25,111 bases of DNA, taken from positions 1-25,111 of the forward strand of contig CARAIG010000038.1 in assembly GCA_948938605.1 (NCBI GenBank), written 5' to 3'. The notes beneath the pieces were generated by a model. The model had not been told where the DNA came from, ran no database searches, and saw nothing but the letters and a program-made list of their open reading frames with translations. Positions within the stretch are counted from its first letter, which is position 1, and every line of letters begins with the position of its first letter. Of this stretch, positions 1 to 8,269 are shown in pieces. A program made the translations under genes and the position numbers. This DNA comes from an uncultured Eubacteriales bacterium (lineage in GTDB: Bacteria > Bacillota > Clostridia > Christensenellales > CAG-314).

Positions 1-494
1 AACCATAATACATTGTTATGCAATAAAGCAATTGTGTGTAAAATGATATTTGGGCAGGATATAATATCGTACACGAATATATTTGCACAAACCTTTATTT
101 TATTGCGTGATACGATGTAGTAGCGAGTTACTAGATGTTGTTAGTTGTAGTTAAGCGTCGTAAATTTACAGTTGCTTATAATTTTATTAAAGCAATTTTG
201 TAAAAAAATTGTATGCAATATTGCGCTATGTTTGCAGTTTTTATATATCACAATTTATTGCATTAAACGGTATAAAGCGAACGGATTACAAATTATTTCA
301 TTATTACAATTTAGTATTGACAAATCTATACGGGGGGGGTATCATAAGTTTATATTTTAATTATCAAGCATATATTGTACTGTATTTTTGATAGTATAAA
401 TGGTTTTATTTGTTTTTAGTATAATTTTTGGTACTTTTATTTCTTGTAGAAAGGAATATTGTTACATATTAAAACTATTAAGGAGGAATTTGAC
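1..494. other. Intergenic/upstream region without a convincing gene
   Basis: No open frame here has a ribosome site or recognisable protein content; two short overlapping frames (172-360, 209-391) are AT-rich, hydrophobic by composition and run through the promoter at 317-345. Visible structure: a TATAAT at 60-65 without a good -35; a weak dyad TTGCTT (172-177)/AAGCAA (190-195) followed by TTTT, possibly the end of an upstream transcript; a 10-bp palindrome GCAATATTGC at 215-224; the promoter at 317-345; and a second TATAAT at 420-425 that lacks a matching -35. The AGGAGG at 481-486 belongs to the downstream gene. Confidence 0.6.
317..345 (+). promoter_or_regulatory. Sigma-A-type promoter with a G8 tract in its spacer
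   Basis: TTGACA at 317-322 and TATCAT at 340-345 are separated by exactly 17 nt. The last eight spacer bases (332-339) are all G, which stands out in this AT-rich region. Transcription would start near 352, giving a leader of about 140 nt before the ATG at 495. The -35 is a perfect consensus match and the -10 matches 5 of 6. It is inferred, not shown, that this promoter drives the alpha/beta hydrolase gene. Confidence 0.6.
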
Positions 495-2960
495 ATGAGT
501 GATCAAATTCAAGAAACCCCGCAAGAGGAAGTTCAAGTTGAAGCAGTTCAAACTGAAGTTCCTACTGAAACAGTAGCTCAAGCACCCGCTCCGCAAGGCA
601 AAGGCGCAAAAGTTAAGGCGATTGCAAAAGATTGTTATTACAATCGGCACAAGCGTTCTATTTGTATGCTGTGCATTTGCATTGTACTTATCCTTTTGGC
701 TACGTTCTTCGGTTCGATGATTCAAACTGCGGGTTGGAAGTATACGGTAGAAGATTTGCGTAATGCATCTAATTCTAGCAAAGTAGAATTTCAAGCTACG
801 GACAAAGATAAACCTGATCTTTATGATGTAGAAGGTAGCGTAGCGTCCGGCTTGCTTTATTTGCCCAAAAAGGCAGATAAAGACCATCAAGTTCCCGGTA
901 TCGTACTTACTCACGGTTTGTATAACAACCGCGAAATGCAGGAATCTAATGCTATCGAACTTGTTCGTCGCGGATTTGCCGTACTTGCAATAGACTATAC
1001 GATGCACGGTCATAATACTGAAAGCGGTCGTTTTGGTCAAGATACATTTATTAATGCAGCTAAGTACTTATACAATCTTGACTGTATTCGCAAGGATCAA
1101 ATTGCGGTATCAGGACACTCGATGGGTGGCAGCGCAACAGCAAAAGCATTGCAGTTTGACGGTGTTGATGTTCCTAAGTTAGTATCTTATACAGATCCGG
1201 AAACAAATAAAACGGCTTATTACCCTGCAGGTAGCGACGCGGTATTAAAGAAAGGTTACAATATGGGTATTATTTCCGCCGGTATTGTTCAAGCAAACTC
1301 AGCACCTTCTGAATTGGGAAGCAACGTTATCGCAGCAGGCGTTTTGAAAGCTTCCAGTGACGAATTTTTCTTCCAGTCTTATGGTAAGACTGGATACATG
1401 AAAGAAAAAGTTTATGTCAAAGTATCCAAAACCACTGTTACGGAAGATAATTATACTAAGTATTATCTTAAAAATGGTAATGAGTATATAAAGCAAACGG
1501 AAAATGATAAATTCCGTCCTAGTAAGCAATATTATGAGTTGACTGATGCAATGACTACGGCTAATTATATGGATTCTAGAGTAGCTATGGGATTTGTTAC
1601 AGGTAAGAGTACTGCTGAAGTTGCTGCAATGGACAGTTGGAAAGTAGTAAACGGCGGTGTATACGCTAACGGCGAATTAATCAAGGAACCCGCCAAACAA
1701 AAAGTTTGGAGAACATGGGATACCGAATCGGGCGGAAAAATTGAAAACACAGTTCCCGCTAAAAACCAACTTGTAAGTTCGTTAACAAAGGGCGAAGCGA
1801 TTGCTTCCAAAGAACAAAGCATTCGTATAGCATACGAAGCAAAGGAAACTCACCCGATGAACCACTTCTCGATTCAATCGACGGCTCACTTGGTAGACTT
1901 CTTCTACAACGCATTCGGTACTCCGGTAATTTCGCAATACAAAGTTGCAAGCAACCAAACATGGTGGTTAAAAGAAGTTTTGTCAGTCTTTGGATTTATC
2001 GGTTTGTTCGGATTGTTGTTCCCCGTACTCGACTTATTGCTTGACACACGCGTATTTGCTTCGTTAAAAGCAAAGGAAGGCGAAGTGACCGAAGGTCCCG
2101 TACTCCTTACACGTCCCCGCAAACACGTATCGTACTGGTTGTCGGGCATTGCAACGGCTATATTCTCGGCGTTCAGCTTAAAGAATTTGTATGGTCAAGA
2201 CAAATGGCATATTTACAATTCGTTGGAAAAAATATTTGTAGGCGATCAATTCATTTACAATGACACTGTTGCTAAGTTTGCCGTTTGGGGTATTGTGTGC
2301 GCAGGATTTGCAGTTTTGATTACTGCCGTCATTTGGATTATTAACCGCGCTATCAACGTATTTGCACACGGCGACGACGCTGCAAGTTTCGACGAACGTC
2401 CGTTTGAAGGATTTAGGGTCCGTAGTTGGCAAAACGTGCTTAAAACTCCCATACTTGCCGCAATTTTACTTACGGTATTCTACGGGGTTATGAACCTTGT
2501 TTGGAAGATGGGCTGCGTAGACTTCCGCTTCTGGACATTTGACCTTAGAGTATTCGATTTGATTCGCGTACCTGCAATGTTGCAATATGTACCGTTCTTC
2601 TTCATCTTCTACATGGTAACAAGCGCAATGAGCCAAAACTACCGCGTAAAAGACCTTCCCGAATGGGCAACGATTGCAATCAACGTAGTATTCAATGTAA
2701 TCGGCGTAATTATCTTGTTGTGGAACTCCAATTCCTACTTCATCAATACAGGCGCACAAATTGCAACATCGAGCTTGTTCTACATTGCCGCTATCCCCAT
2801 TATTCCTTGCGTAGCGTTTGCAACGGTTCTTGCAAGAAGAATGTACACACGTACAGGCAACGCTTGGTTGGCAGGTATTGTCAATGCGGTCATTATGACA
2901 TTTATTGCTTGCGCTAACACATCGATTGTCGCAGCTCCTGTTTGGCATTTTGGTGCTTAA
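495..2960 (+). CDS. Membrane-anchored alpha/beta hydrolase fused to a polytopic membrane domain
   Basis: 821 residues from the ATG at 495, chosen because AGGAGG (481-486) sits 8 nt upstream; a TTG at 459 in the same frame has no such site. Order of parts: a Glu/Gln/Thr/Ala-rich hydrophilic tail (1-50), one membrane helix (about 55-77), an alpha/beta hydrolase domain with the nucleophile elbow GHSMGG (Ser209) preceded by a strand and an RRGFAVLAIDY-type strand, a long insertion (about 225-440), candidate catalytic His453 or His457, then eight or so hydrophobic helices from about 490 to the end. Family knowledge: GxSxG folds of this type are serine esterases, peptidases or acyltransferases; the substrate cannot be read from sequence. 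The C-terminal membrane domain is not one I recognise. Single-gene transcript ended by the hairpin at 3013-3047. The hydrolase assignment is firm; the role is unknown. Confidence 0.85.
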   Translation: MSDQIQETPQEEVQVEAVQTEVPTETVAQAPAPQGKGAKVKAIAKDCYYNRHKRSICMLCICIVLILLATFFGSMIQTAGWKYTVEDLRNASNSSKVEFQATDKDKPDLYDVEGSVASGLLYLPKKADKDHQVPGIVLTHGLYNNREMQESNAIELVRRGFAVLAIDYTMHGHNTESGRFGQDTFINAAKYLYNLDCIRKDQIAVSGHSMGGSATAKALQFDGVDVPKLVSYTDPETNKTAYYPAGSDAVLKKGYNMGIISAGIVQANSAPSELGSNVIAAGVLKASSDEFFFQSYGKTGYMKEKVYVKVSKTTVTEDNYTKYYLKNGNEYIKQTENDKFRPSKQYYELTDAMTTANYMDSRVAMGFVTGKSTAEVAAMDSWKVVNGGVYANGELIKEPAKQKVWRTWDTESGGKIENTVPAKNQLVSSLTKGEAIASKEQSIRIAYEAKETHPMNHFSIQSTAHLVDFFYNAFGTPVISQYKVASNQTWWLKEVLSVFGFIGLFGLLFPVLDLLLDTRVFASLKAKEGEVTEGPVLLTRPRKHVSYWLSGIATAIFSAFSLKNLYGQDKWHIYNSLEKIFVGDQFIYNDTVAKFAVWGIVCAGFAVLITAVIWIINRAINVFAHGDDAASFDERPFEGFRVRSWQNVLKTPILAAILLTVFYGVMNLVWKMGCVDFRFWTFDLRVFDLIRVPAMLQYVPFFFIFYMVTSAMSQNYRVKDLPEWATIAINVVFNVIGVIILLWNSNSYFINTGAQIATSSLFYIAAIPIIPCVAFATVLARRMYTRTGNAWLAGIVNAVIMTFIACANTSIVAAPVWHFGA

Positions 2961-3012
2961 TAACTAGATAAAGCAATATAACGATTGCAGTCATAATTAA
3001 TTTGTAAGCTTT

Positions 3013-3047
3013 AAGCGGCGGTAATCACAGTTATTACCGTCGCTTTT
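3013..3047 (+). terminator. Rho-independent terminator after the alpha/beta hydrolase gene
   Basis: A 13-bp stem with one G-T pair (AAGCGGCGGTAAT 3013-3025 with ATTACCGTCGCTT 3033-3045), a 7-nt loop and a short T run. It sits 53 nt beyond the stop codon and ahead of the next promoter. Confidence 0.8.
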
Positions 3048-3127
3048 AAGTTAGATTTAATGGTATCGATTTATTATTAAAATGAAAAGATTGAAATTGC
3101 AATTCGTTAATATTTTCAATTTACATA

Positions 3128-3156
3128 TTGAAATACAAATATAAAAGTTATATAAT
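3128..3156 (+). promoter_or_regulatory. Promoter of the glycerol operon
   Basis: TTGAAA (3128-3133), 17-nt spacer, TATAAT (3151-3156). The predicted start near 3163 gives a leader of about 97 nt that contains nested dyads: CGGTTGTA (3175-3182) with TATAACCG (3210-3217), enclosing TAAAC (3187-3191) with GTTTA (3198-3202). These could be an RNA hairpin or a repressor site. Confidence 0.75.
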
Positions 3157-3259
3157 ATATGGTAGTGAAAATTTCGGTTGTATTTTTAAACGGAAAAGTT
3201 TAGTTAAATTATAACCGATAAGTCATAAATAAATATGATTAGGAGGAAAGCATTTTAAA

Positions 3260-4693
3260 ATGAAAGATGTAATTATTATCGGCGGCGGTGTAATCGGTTG
3301 CGGAATTGCGCGCGAACTGGCAAGATACCAAGCAAACGTTTTGTTGTTGGAGCGCGGCAACGATGTGTCAGTGGGTACAAGCAAAGCCAATAGCGGCATT
3401 GTTCACGGCGGATTTGACGCTAAACCCAATACGCTTAAAGCCAAGTATAATGTGGCGGGCAACGCTATGTTTGACGAGTTGTCGCACGAATTGGATTTTC
3501 CTTTTAGGCGCAACGGCTCGATGGTTTTGTGCTTTGACGAAAGTCAAATCGACGGGTTAACCGATTTGTATAGCCGCGGTATCGCTAACGGCGTAAAGGA
3601 TATGTATATCGTCAAAGGCAATGCGGAAATTAAAAAACTGGAACCGCACGTTTCGAGTGAGGCGGTTGGCGCGTTGGTGGTGCCTACGGGCGGAATCGTT
3701 TCGCCGTACGAAATGACGGTTGCCTATGCGGAAAACGCATCGGTAAACGGAGTAGAATTCCGCTTTTTGTCCGAAGTAATATCGATAGTTAAGTCAGGTG
3801 CTACATTTACAGTTAAATGCGCCGACGGTTTTAGCGAACAAGCAAAAGTCGTTATCAACGCTGCCGGAGTTTACGCCGACGTTATAAACAATATGGTTTG
3901 CAACAAAAAACTGCGTATAATTGCACGCAAGGGCGATTACGTGCTTATGGACAAAACTTGCGGATATCTTGCGGACCACACGTTGTTCCAACTGCCTACG
4001 AAAATGGGTAAGGGCGTATTGGTTACTCCTACGACGCACGGTAATATTTTAGTTGGTCCTACGGCTACCGATGTGGAAGATAAAGATGACGTCAATACTA
4101 CCGCCGAAGAGTTGAACGATGCATTTGCAAAGGCAAGCATTACTGTTCCCGAACTTGCACGCCGCAATATAATTACGCAATTTAGCGGATTGCGCGCGCA
4201 TTTGGAAAGCGATGACTTTGTAATCGGCGAAAGCGAAGTTGCAGGATTTTACAATGTTGCGGGAATCGAAAGTCCCGGTTTGTCTTGCGCGCCCGCAATA
4301 GCGGTTGACGTTGCAAAAACGGTTGCGAGCAAACTTGCTTTAAAGGCTAAAACGCATTTCGAAGCAAAACGTAAAGGAATACCGCAATTTTCCAAATTGT
4401 CTAATGCCGAAAGAGAAAAACTTATCGATCAAAACGCATTGTACGGAAAAATCGTTTGTCGTTGCGAAGTTGTAACCGAAGGCGAAATAGTCGATTCTAT
4501 CCGCCGTCCGATAGGCGCCAAAGACCTTGACGGAGTTAAACGCCGTACGCGTGCAGGTATGGGACGTTGCCAAGCAGGTTTCTGTACGCCGCGTATTATG
4601 GAAATTATTGCCCGCGAATTAGGTTGCGATATGCAAGACGTAACTAAGCGCGGCGGCGAAAGTAATGTCGTTATCGGCAAAACTAAGGGTTAA
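3260..4693 (+). CDS. glpA: GlpA-like FAD-dependent glycerol-3-phosphate dehydrogenase
   Basis: 477 residues. The N-terminus carries the dinucleotide-binding motif IIGGGVIGCGIARELA (about 6-21) and a DAO-family FAD fold with the TSKANSGIVHGGFD segment typical of GlpA/GlpD and L-2-hydroxyglutarate oxidase relatives. The C-terminus is a BFD-like [2Fe-2S] domain with Cys400, Cys402, Cys437 and Cys442 (CxC...Cx4C). Such proteins oxidise glycerol-3-phosphate to dihydroxyacetone phosphate and pass electrons to partner subunits. It is first in an operon ending with glycerol kinase, which supports the substrate. AGGAGG (3241-3246) is 13 nt from the ATG, longer than usual; no better start fits the conserved N-terminus. 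Gene symbol is by analogy; the family also includes other hydroxyacid oxidases. Confidence 0.85.
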   Translation: MKDVIIIGGGVIGCGIARELARYQANVLLLERGNDVSVGTSKANSGIVHGGFDAKPNTLKAKYNVAGNAMFDELSHELDFPFRRNGSMVLCFDESQIDGLTDLYSRGIANGVKDMYIVKGNAEIKKLEPHVSSEAVGALVVPTGGIVSPYEMTVAYAENASVNGVEFRFLSEVISIVKSGATFTVKCADGFSEQAKVVINAAGVYADVINNMVCNKKLRIIARKGDYVLMDKTCGYLADHTLFQLPTKMGKGVLVTPTTHGNILVGPTATDVEDKDDVNTTAEELNDAFAKASITVPELARRNIITQFSGLRAHLESDDFVIGESEVAGFYNVAGIESPGLSCAPAIAVDVAKTVASKLALKAKTHFEAKRKGIPQFSKLSNAEREKLIDQNALYGKIVCRCEVVTEGEIVDSIRRPIGAKDLDGVKRRTRAGMGRCQAGFCTPRIMEIIARELGCDMQDVTKRGGESNVVIGKTKG

Positions 4694-4708
4694 GAGGAGG
4701 AAATCGGA

Positions 4709-5977
4709 ATGAAAAAAATTAAATTAGTTATAGTCGGCGGCGGTCCCGCGGGGCTGGCTGCGGCGAAGTCGGCGTATGACGCAGGCGAACGCGATATCTT
4801 AATCTTAGAACGCGAAGCGGAACTTGGCGGCATTTTGAATCAATGTATTCATAACGGTTTCGGACTGCATACTTTTAAAGAAGAATTGACAGGCCCCGAA
4901 TACGCTGCAAGATATATTGATGAAGTTAAAAAGCGTAAAATTAATTACAAATTGGAAGCAACCGTAATAGATGTTTCCAACGATAAAGTGGTAACATATG
5001 TTTCGGCGCAAGACGGTCTTGTTCAAATACAGGCAAAAGCAATTATACTTGCTTGCGGCTGTCGTGAACGTCCCCGCGGAGCAATTAATATTGCGGGTAT
5101 GCGCGGAGCAGGCGTATTTTCCGCCGGTACGGCGCAAAAGTTAGTAAATATCGACGGCTATTTGCCCGGTAAGGAAGTAGTCATTTTGGGCAGCGGCGAT
5201 ATAGGGCTTATTATGGCTCGTCGTATGACGTTTGAAGGCGCGCATGTTCAAGCGGTGGTAGAACTTATGCCGTATTCGTCGGGACTTAACCGTAACATTG
5301 TGCAATGCTTAAACGACTTTGGCATTCCTTTGTATTTTTCGCATACGGTTGTTAACATTAAGGGTAAGGACCGCGTAGAAGGCGTTGTAATAGCGCAAGT
5401 CGACGAAAAGTTGCAACCCATTAAATCTACCGAAAGACTTATCCCTTGCGATACGTTGTTGCTGTCGGTAGGGTTGCTCCCCGAAAACGAACTTGCAAAG
5501 AACGCCGAAGTTAAACTGTCGCCTACAACGGGCGGAGCAATCGTTGACGAAAACTTGATGACGAGCGTCGAAGGCGTATTCGAATGCGGCAATGTTTTGC
5601 ACGTTCACGACTTGGTAGACTTTGTTTCTGCCGAAAGCGAAAACGCAGGTAAGCGTGCCGTCGATTACATTAACGGCGTATCTTTAACAAACGAAAAAAC
5701 CGTCATTGCTTGTACCAACGGAGTAAGATATTGCGTACCTACGGTTTTAAACCGCGATGAAATATATGCCGAACAGTCCTTTAAAATGCGTGTTGCAAAC
5801 GTGTTTAAAAAGGTCGAATTGGCGGTTCTTGCCGACGGAGTAAAAATTTACGGTCGTAAACGTCCCGTAGTTGCTCCCGGTGAAATGGAAAATATTACAT
5901 TGAACGCCGAACAAATAAAAGCGTTAAAGCAAGCCAAAACGGTAGAAATCACCTTGATTAAAGGAGAAAGCAAATGA
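4709..5977 (+). CDS. GlpB-like NAD(P)/FAD-dependent oxidoreductase subunit
   Basis: 422 residues, preceded by GAGGAGG. Two Rossmann motifs are visible: VIVGGGPAGLAAA (about 8-20) for FAD and VVILGSGDIGLIMARR (about 157-172) for a second nucleotide. The segment ACGCRERPRGA is characteristic of this pyridine-nucleotide oxidoreductase group. The redox-active CxxC of disulfide reductases is missing. In Clostridia this protein is commonly encoded between a GlpA-like protein and a DUF1667 protein, and is thought to shuttle electrons from glycerol-3-phosphate oxidation. It lies 15 nt after the GlpA-like gene and overlaps the next gene by 4 nt, so translation is probably coupled. The precise electron acceptor is not deducible. 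Confidence 0.8.
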   Translation: MKKIKLVIVGGGPAGLAAAKSAYDAGERDILILEREAELGGILNQCIHNGFGLHTFKEELTGPEYAARYIDEVKKRKINYKLEATVIDVSNDKVVTYVSAQDGLVQIQAKAIILACGCRERPRGAINIAGMRGAGVFSAGTAQKLVNIDGYLPGKEVVILGSGDIGLIMARRMTFEGAHVQAVVELMPYSSGLNRNIVQCLNDFGIPLYFSHTVVNIKGKDRVEGVVIAQVDEKLQPIKSTERLIPCDTLLLSVGLLPENELAKNAEVKLSPTTGGAIVDENLMTSVEGVFECGNVLHVHDLVDFVSAESENAGKRAVDYINGVSLTNEKTVIACTNGVRYCVPTVLNRDEIYAEQSFKMRVANVFKKVELAVLADGVKIYGRKRPVVAPGEMENITLNAEQIKALKQAKTVEITLIKGESK

Positions 5978-6336
5978 GCAGAGAAATGATTTGTATTAAT
6001 TGTCCTATGGGCTGTCATTTGACGGTTGACGATACTGATAAAAGTAATATAAAAGTTACGGGCAATACTTGTCCGCGCGGAGTGACATACGCCGTTAACG
6101 AAGTTACCGCTCCTAAACGTATGGTGACGGGTTCGGCAGTTGTTGTAGGCGGAACTATACCTATGGTTTCGGTTAAGACGCGCGAGGCTATCCCCAAAGA
6201 GTTGATTTTTAAAAGTTTAGAGCAGCTTAAAGCGGTTAGGCTTAAAGCTCCCGTTCGTATCGGCGATGTTGTAATTGGCAATGTATGCGGTTGCGGAGTG
6301 GATTTTATTGCGACCAAAAACGTTGACGCCGAATAA
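5974..6336 (+). CDS. DUF1667 protein, small cysteine-rich partner of the Glp flavoproteins
   Basis: 120 residues, starting inside the preceding stop (ATGA overlap). Cysteines are at 7, 10, 14, 33, 105 and 107, in the patterns CINCPMGC near the start and CGCG near the end, which suggests an iron-sulfur or zinc site. This matches DUF1667, a family that accompanies GlpA/GlpB-like flavoproteins in Firmicutes. It may occupy the place that the iron-sulfur subunit GlpC has in E. coli, but it is not homologous to GlpC as far as I can see. It is a soluble protein with no signal peptide or membrane helix. Family assignment is good; function is inferred from context. Confidence 0.8.
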   Translation: MSREMICINCPMGCHLTVDDTDKSNIKVTGNTCPRGVTYAVNEVTAPKRMVTGSAVVVGGTIPMVSVKTREAIPKELIFKSLEQLKAVRLKAPVRIGDVVIGNVCGCGVDFIATKNVDAE

Positions 6337-6347
6337 GGAGAATTCGA

Positions 6348-7829
6348 ATGAAATACATTTTGTCATTAGATCAAGGAACTACATCTTCACGCGCAATTGT
6401 CTTTGACAAAAAGGGTAATATACTGGGTAAAGCGCAACAGGAATTTGCACAGATATATCCGCATCCCGGTTGGGTTGAACACGATCCGCACGATATTTAC
6501 GGCAGTCAAGTGGGCGTTATTGTCGAAGCGCTTATACGTGCTAACGTTTCGGCAGCGGATATTGCCGCAATAGGTATAACAAACCAACGCGAGACTACGT
6601 TTGTGTGGGATAAAGTGTCGGGGAAACCCGTTTACAATGCGATAGTGTGGCAGTGCCGCCGAACGGCGTCCTATTGCGAAGAACTTAAAGAAAAAGGCTT
6701 GTCGGATATGATATACGACAAGACCGGACTTGTTGTAGACGCATATTTTTCCGCTACTAAAATTAAGTGGATTTTAGATAACGTTGAAGGCGCGCGCCAA
6801 CGTGCCGAAAAGGGCGAATTGCTGTTCGGTACCGTCGATACATATATTATGTGGCAGCTTTCCCGCGGAAAGATTTTTGCTACCGATTATACAAACGCAA
6901 GCCGTACTATGCTGTTTAATATTCATACGTTGGAATGGGATAAGGACTTGCTTAAACTGTTTGATATTCCCGAATGTATGTTGCCCGAAGTTCACCCGTC
7001 GGGATACGAGTACGGCGTTACGGACGAAACGTTTATCGGACGCGAAATTCCCATTTGCGGCGTTGTAGGCGACCAACAGGCGGCGTTATTCGGTCACTTG
7101 TGCGTAAACGAAGGCGATGTCAAAAACACTTACGGGACAGGTTGTTTCCTACTTATGAATACGGGCGACAAAGCGGTTAAATCGACAAACGGACTTGTAA
7201 CCACTTTGGGCGCGTGCTGCGAAGGTAAGCCGCCGTACATCCTTGAAGGCAGCGTATTTATCGGCGGGGCAATTAACCAATGGCTACGCGACGAAATGCG
7301 TATGATTAAAGCTGCTTCGGAAACGGAAAACTATGCCGTTAAGGTTAAAGATACTAACGGTGTGTACATTGTACCGTCATTTACTGGGCTGGGCGCGCCG
7401 TATTGGGACGCAGATGTACGCGGAACAATAACGGGCATTACTCGCGGAACAAGTAAAGAACATTTTATCCGCGCAGCATTGGAAGCCATCGATTATCAAG
7501 TGTACGACCTCGTTTCGTCTATGCAGCGCGATGCTAACGTTAAAATTAAAAGTCTTAACGTTGACGGCGGTGCAAGTATGAATAACTTTTTAATGCAGTT
7601 CCAAGCGGATATTTTAAATGCTACCGTTGTCCGTCCTAAGGTTACCGAAACTACGGCACTTGGTGCATGCTATTTGGCAGGACTTACTAAGGGGTATTGG
7701 AAAAATATTGACGATATTCGCGACAATATTAAAGTTGAACGCGAATTTAAACCTAATATGGAAAATGATCACCGTAAGGAATTGTTAGACGGTTGGGCAA
7801 AAGCCGTCCGTCAAACCCGTTGCAGATAA
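6348..7829 (+). CDS. glpK: Glycerol kinase
   Basis: 493 residues, the normal length for GlpK. The N-terminus has DQGTTSSRAIVFD (phosphate-binding loop of the FGGY kinases), followed by ITNQRETTFVWD, WQCRRT and the GDQQAALFGH segment; the C-terminal half carries FTGLGAPYWD and a GTSKEHFIRAALEAIDYQ segment corresponding to the second FGGY signature. It phosphorylates glycerol at the expense of ATP in the cytoplasm and feeds glycerol-3-phosphate to the enzymes encoded just upstream. AAGGAG lies a few bases before the ATG, 11 nt after the DUF1667 gene. No glycerol facilitator (glpF) is in the window. Last gene of the operon. Confidence 0.95.
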   Translation: MKYILSLDQGTTSSRAIVFDKKGNILGKAQQEFAQIYPHPGWVEHDPHDIYGSQVGVIVEALIRANVSAADIAAIGITNQRETTFVWDKVSGKPVYNAIVWQCRRTASYCEELKEKGLSDMIYDKTGLVVDAYFSATKIKWILDNVEGARQRAEKGELLFGTVDTYIMWQLSRGKIFATDYTNASRTMLFNIHTLEWDKDLLKLFDIPECMLPEVHPSGYEYGVTDETFIGREIPICGVVGDQQAALFGHLCVNEGDVKNTYGTGCFLLMNTGDKAVKSTNGLVTTLGACCEGKPPYILEGSVFIGGAINQWLRDEMRMIKAASETENYAVKVKDTNGVYIVPSFTGLGAPYWDADVRGTITGITRGTSKEHFIRAALEAIDYQVYDLVSSMQRDANVKIKSLNVDGGASMNNFLMQFQADILNATVVRPKVTETTALGACYLAGLTKGYWKNIDDIRDNIKVEREFKPNMENDHRKELLDGWAKAVRQTRCR

Positions 7830-7840
7830 TTTTAATGTAA

Positions 7841-7875
7841 AAGGTTGCCGAGTGCATAAGCATTTCGGCAACCTT
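7841..7875 (+). terminator. Terminator of the glycerol operon
   Basis: Perfect 11-bp stem AAGGTTGCCGA (7841-7851)/TCGGCAACCTT (7865-7875), with a further small TGC/GCA pairing in the loop. The T-run after it is poor, but the position 11 nt after the glpK stop and the stem strength support a terminator. Confidence 0.7.
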
Positions 7876-8269
7876 ATATTGTCGACAAATTACGTTATAA
7901 AATGTTGTTTTTTGCATTGACCCAATGCGTTTAATCGTTGACAAAGAATATAAAATATATTAAACTACATATATATCATTTTGGGGGTATGCAATATTTG
8001 ACTTTTAATTTTATTTATTAATTTGTCTTGATTATACCGTTTTTTGTTTGTTATTATTTACGTATAAGATGTTTTGCGTAATTAATCAATTTACTATTGC
8101 ATTAAAGCCATCCATTACTTAATTGGATATTTGGAACGTCGTTTTACGGTTGGAAATATGACCAACGTTTACGTAACAATCGACGCTTGGCCAAAGCGAA
8201 TTTTTTTACAAAAGTTTTTAGATCATCGTTTTAAAACGATATTTTGCGTTTTATTTTTTAGGAGGAAAA
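7876..8269 (+). other. rho leader region with several hairpins
   Basis: No gene is seen. A small dyad GCATTG (7914-7919)/CAATGC (7923-7928) lies just upstream of the promoter at 7938-7966. The following leader of about 297 nt contains ATCCA (8110-8114)/TGGAT (8124-8128), GTTGG (8149-8153)/CCAAC (8162-8166), a terminator-like CGCTT (8184-8188)/AAGCG (8194-8198) followed by T7 at 8201-8207, and a 16-bp perfect palindrome at 8225-8240. AGGAGG at 8260-8265 serves rho. The whole may act as an attenuator. Confidence 0.5.
7938..7966 (+). promoter_or_regulatory. Putative rho promoter
   Basis: TTGACA (7938-7943), 17-nt spacer, TAAACT (7961-7966, 4 of 6). The start would be near 7973, leaving an unusually long leader before rho at 8270. 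A second promoter nearer the gene was not recognised. Confidence 0.5.

Noticed and set aside
215..224. 10-bp palindrome GCAATATTGC
   Set aside because: Short palindromes of A and T are expected in AT-rich DNA; nothing around it supports a function.
172..391. Two small overlapping open frames upstream of the first gene
   Set aside because: No ribosome site, low-complexity AT-driven content, and both run through a strong promoter.
462..1040. Minus-strand open frame (192 codons) opposite the alpha/beta hydrolase gene
   Set aside because: Shadow of the real gene; it would also run into the promoter side of the gene and shows no recognisable protein features.
7914..7928. Terminator call for the GCATTG/CAATGC dyad before rho
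   Set aside because: The T run precedes rather than follows the stem on the plus strand, and the minus strand has A after it; at most it is a protein-binding dyad.
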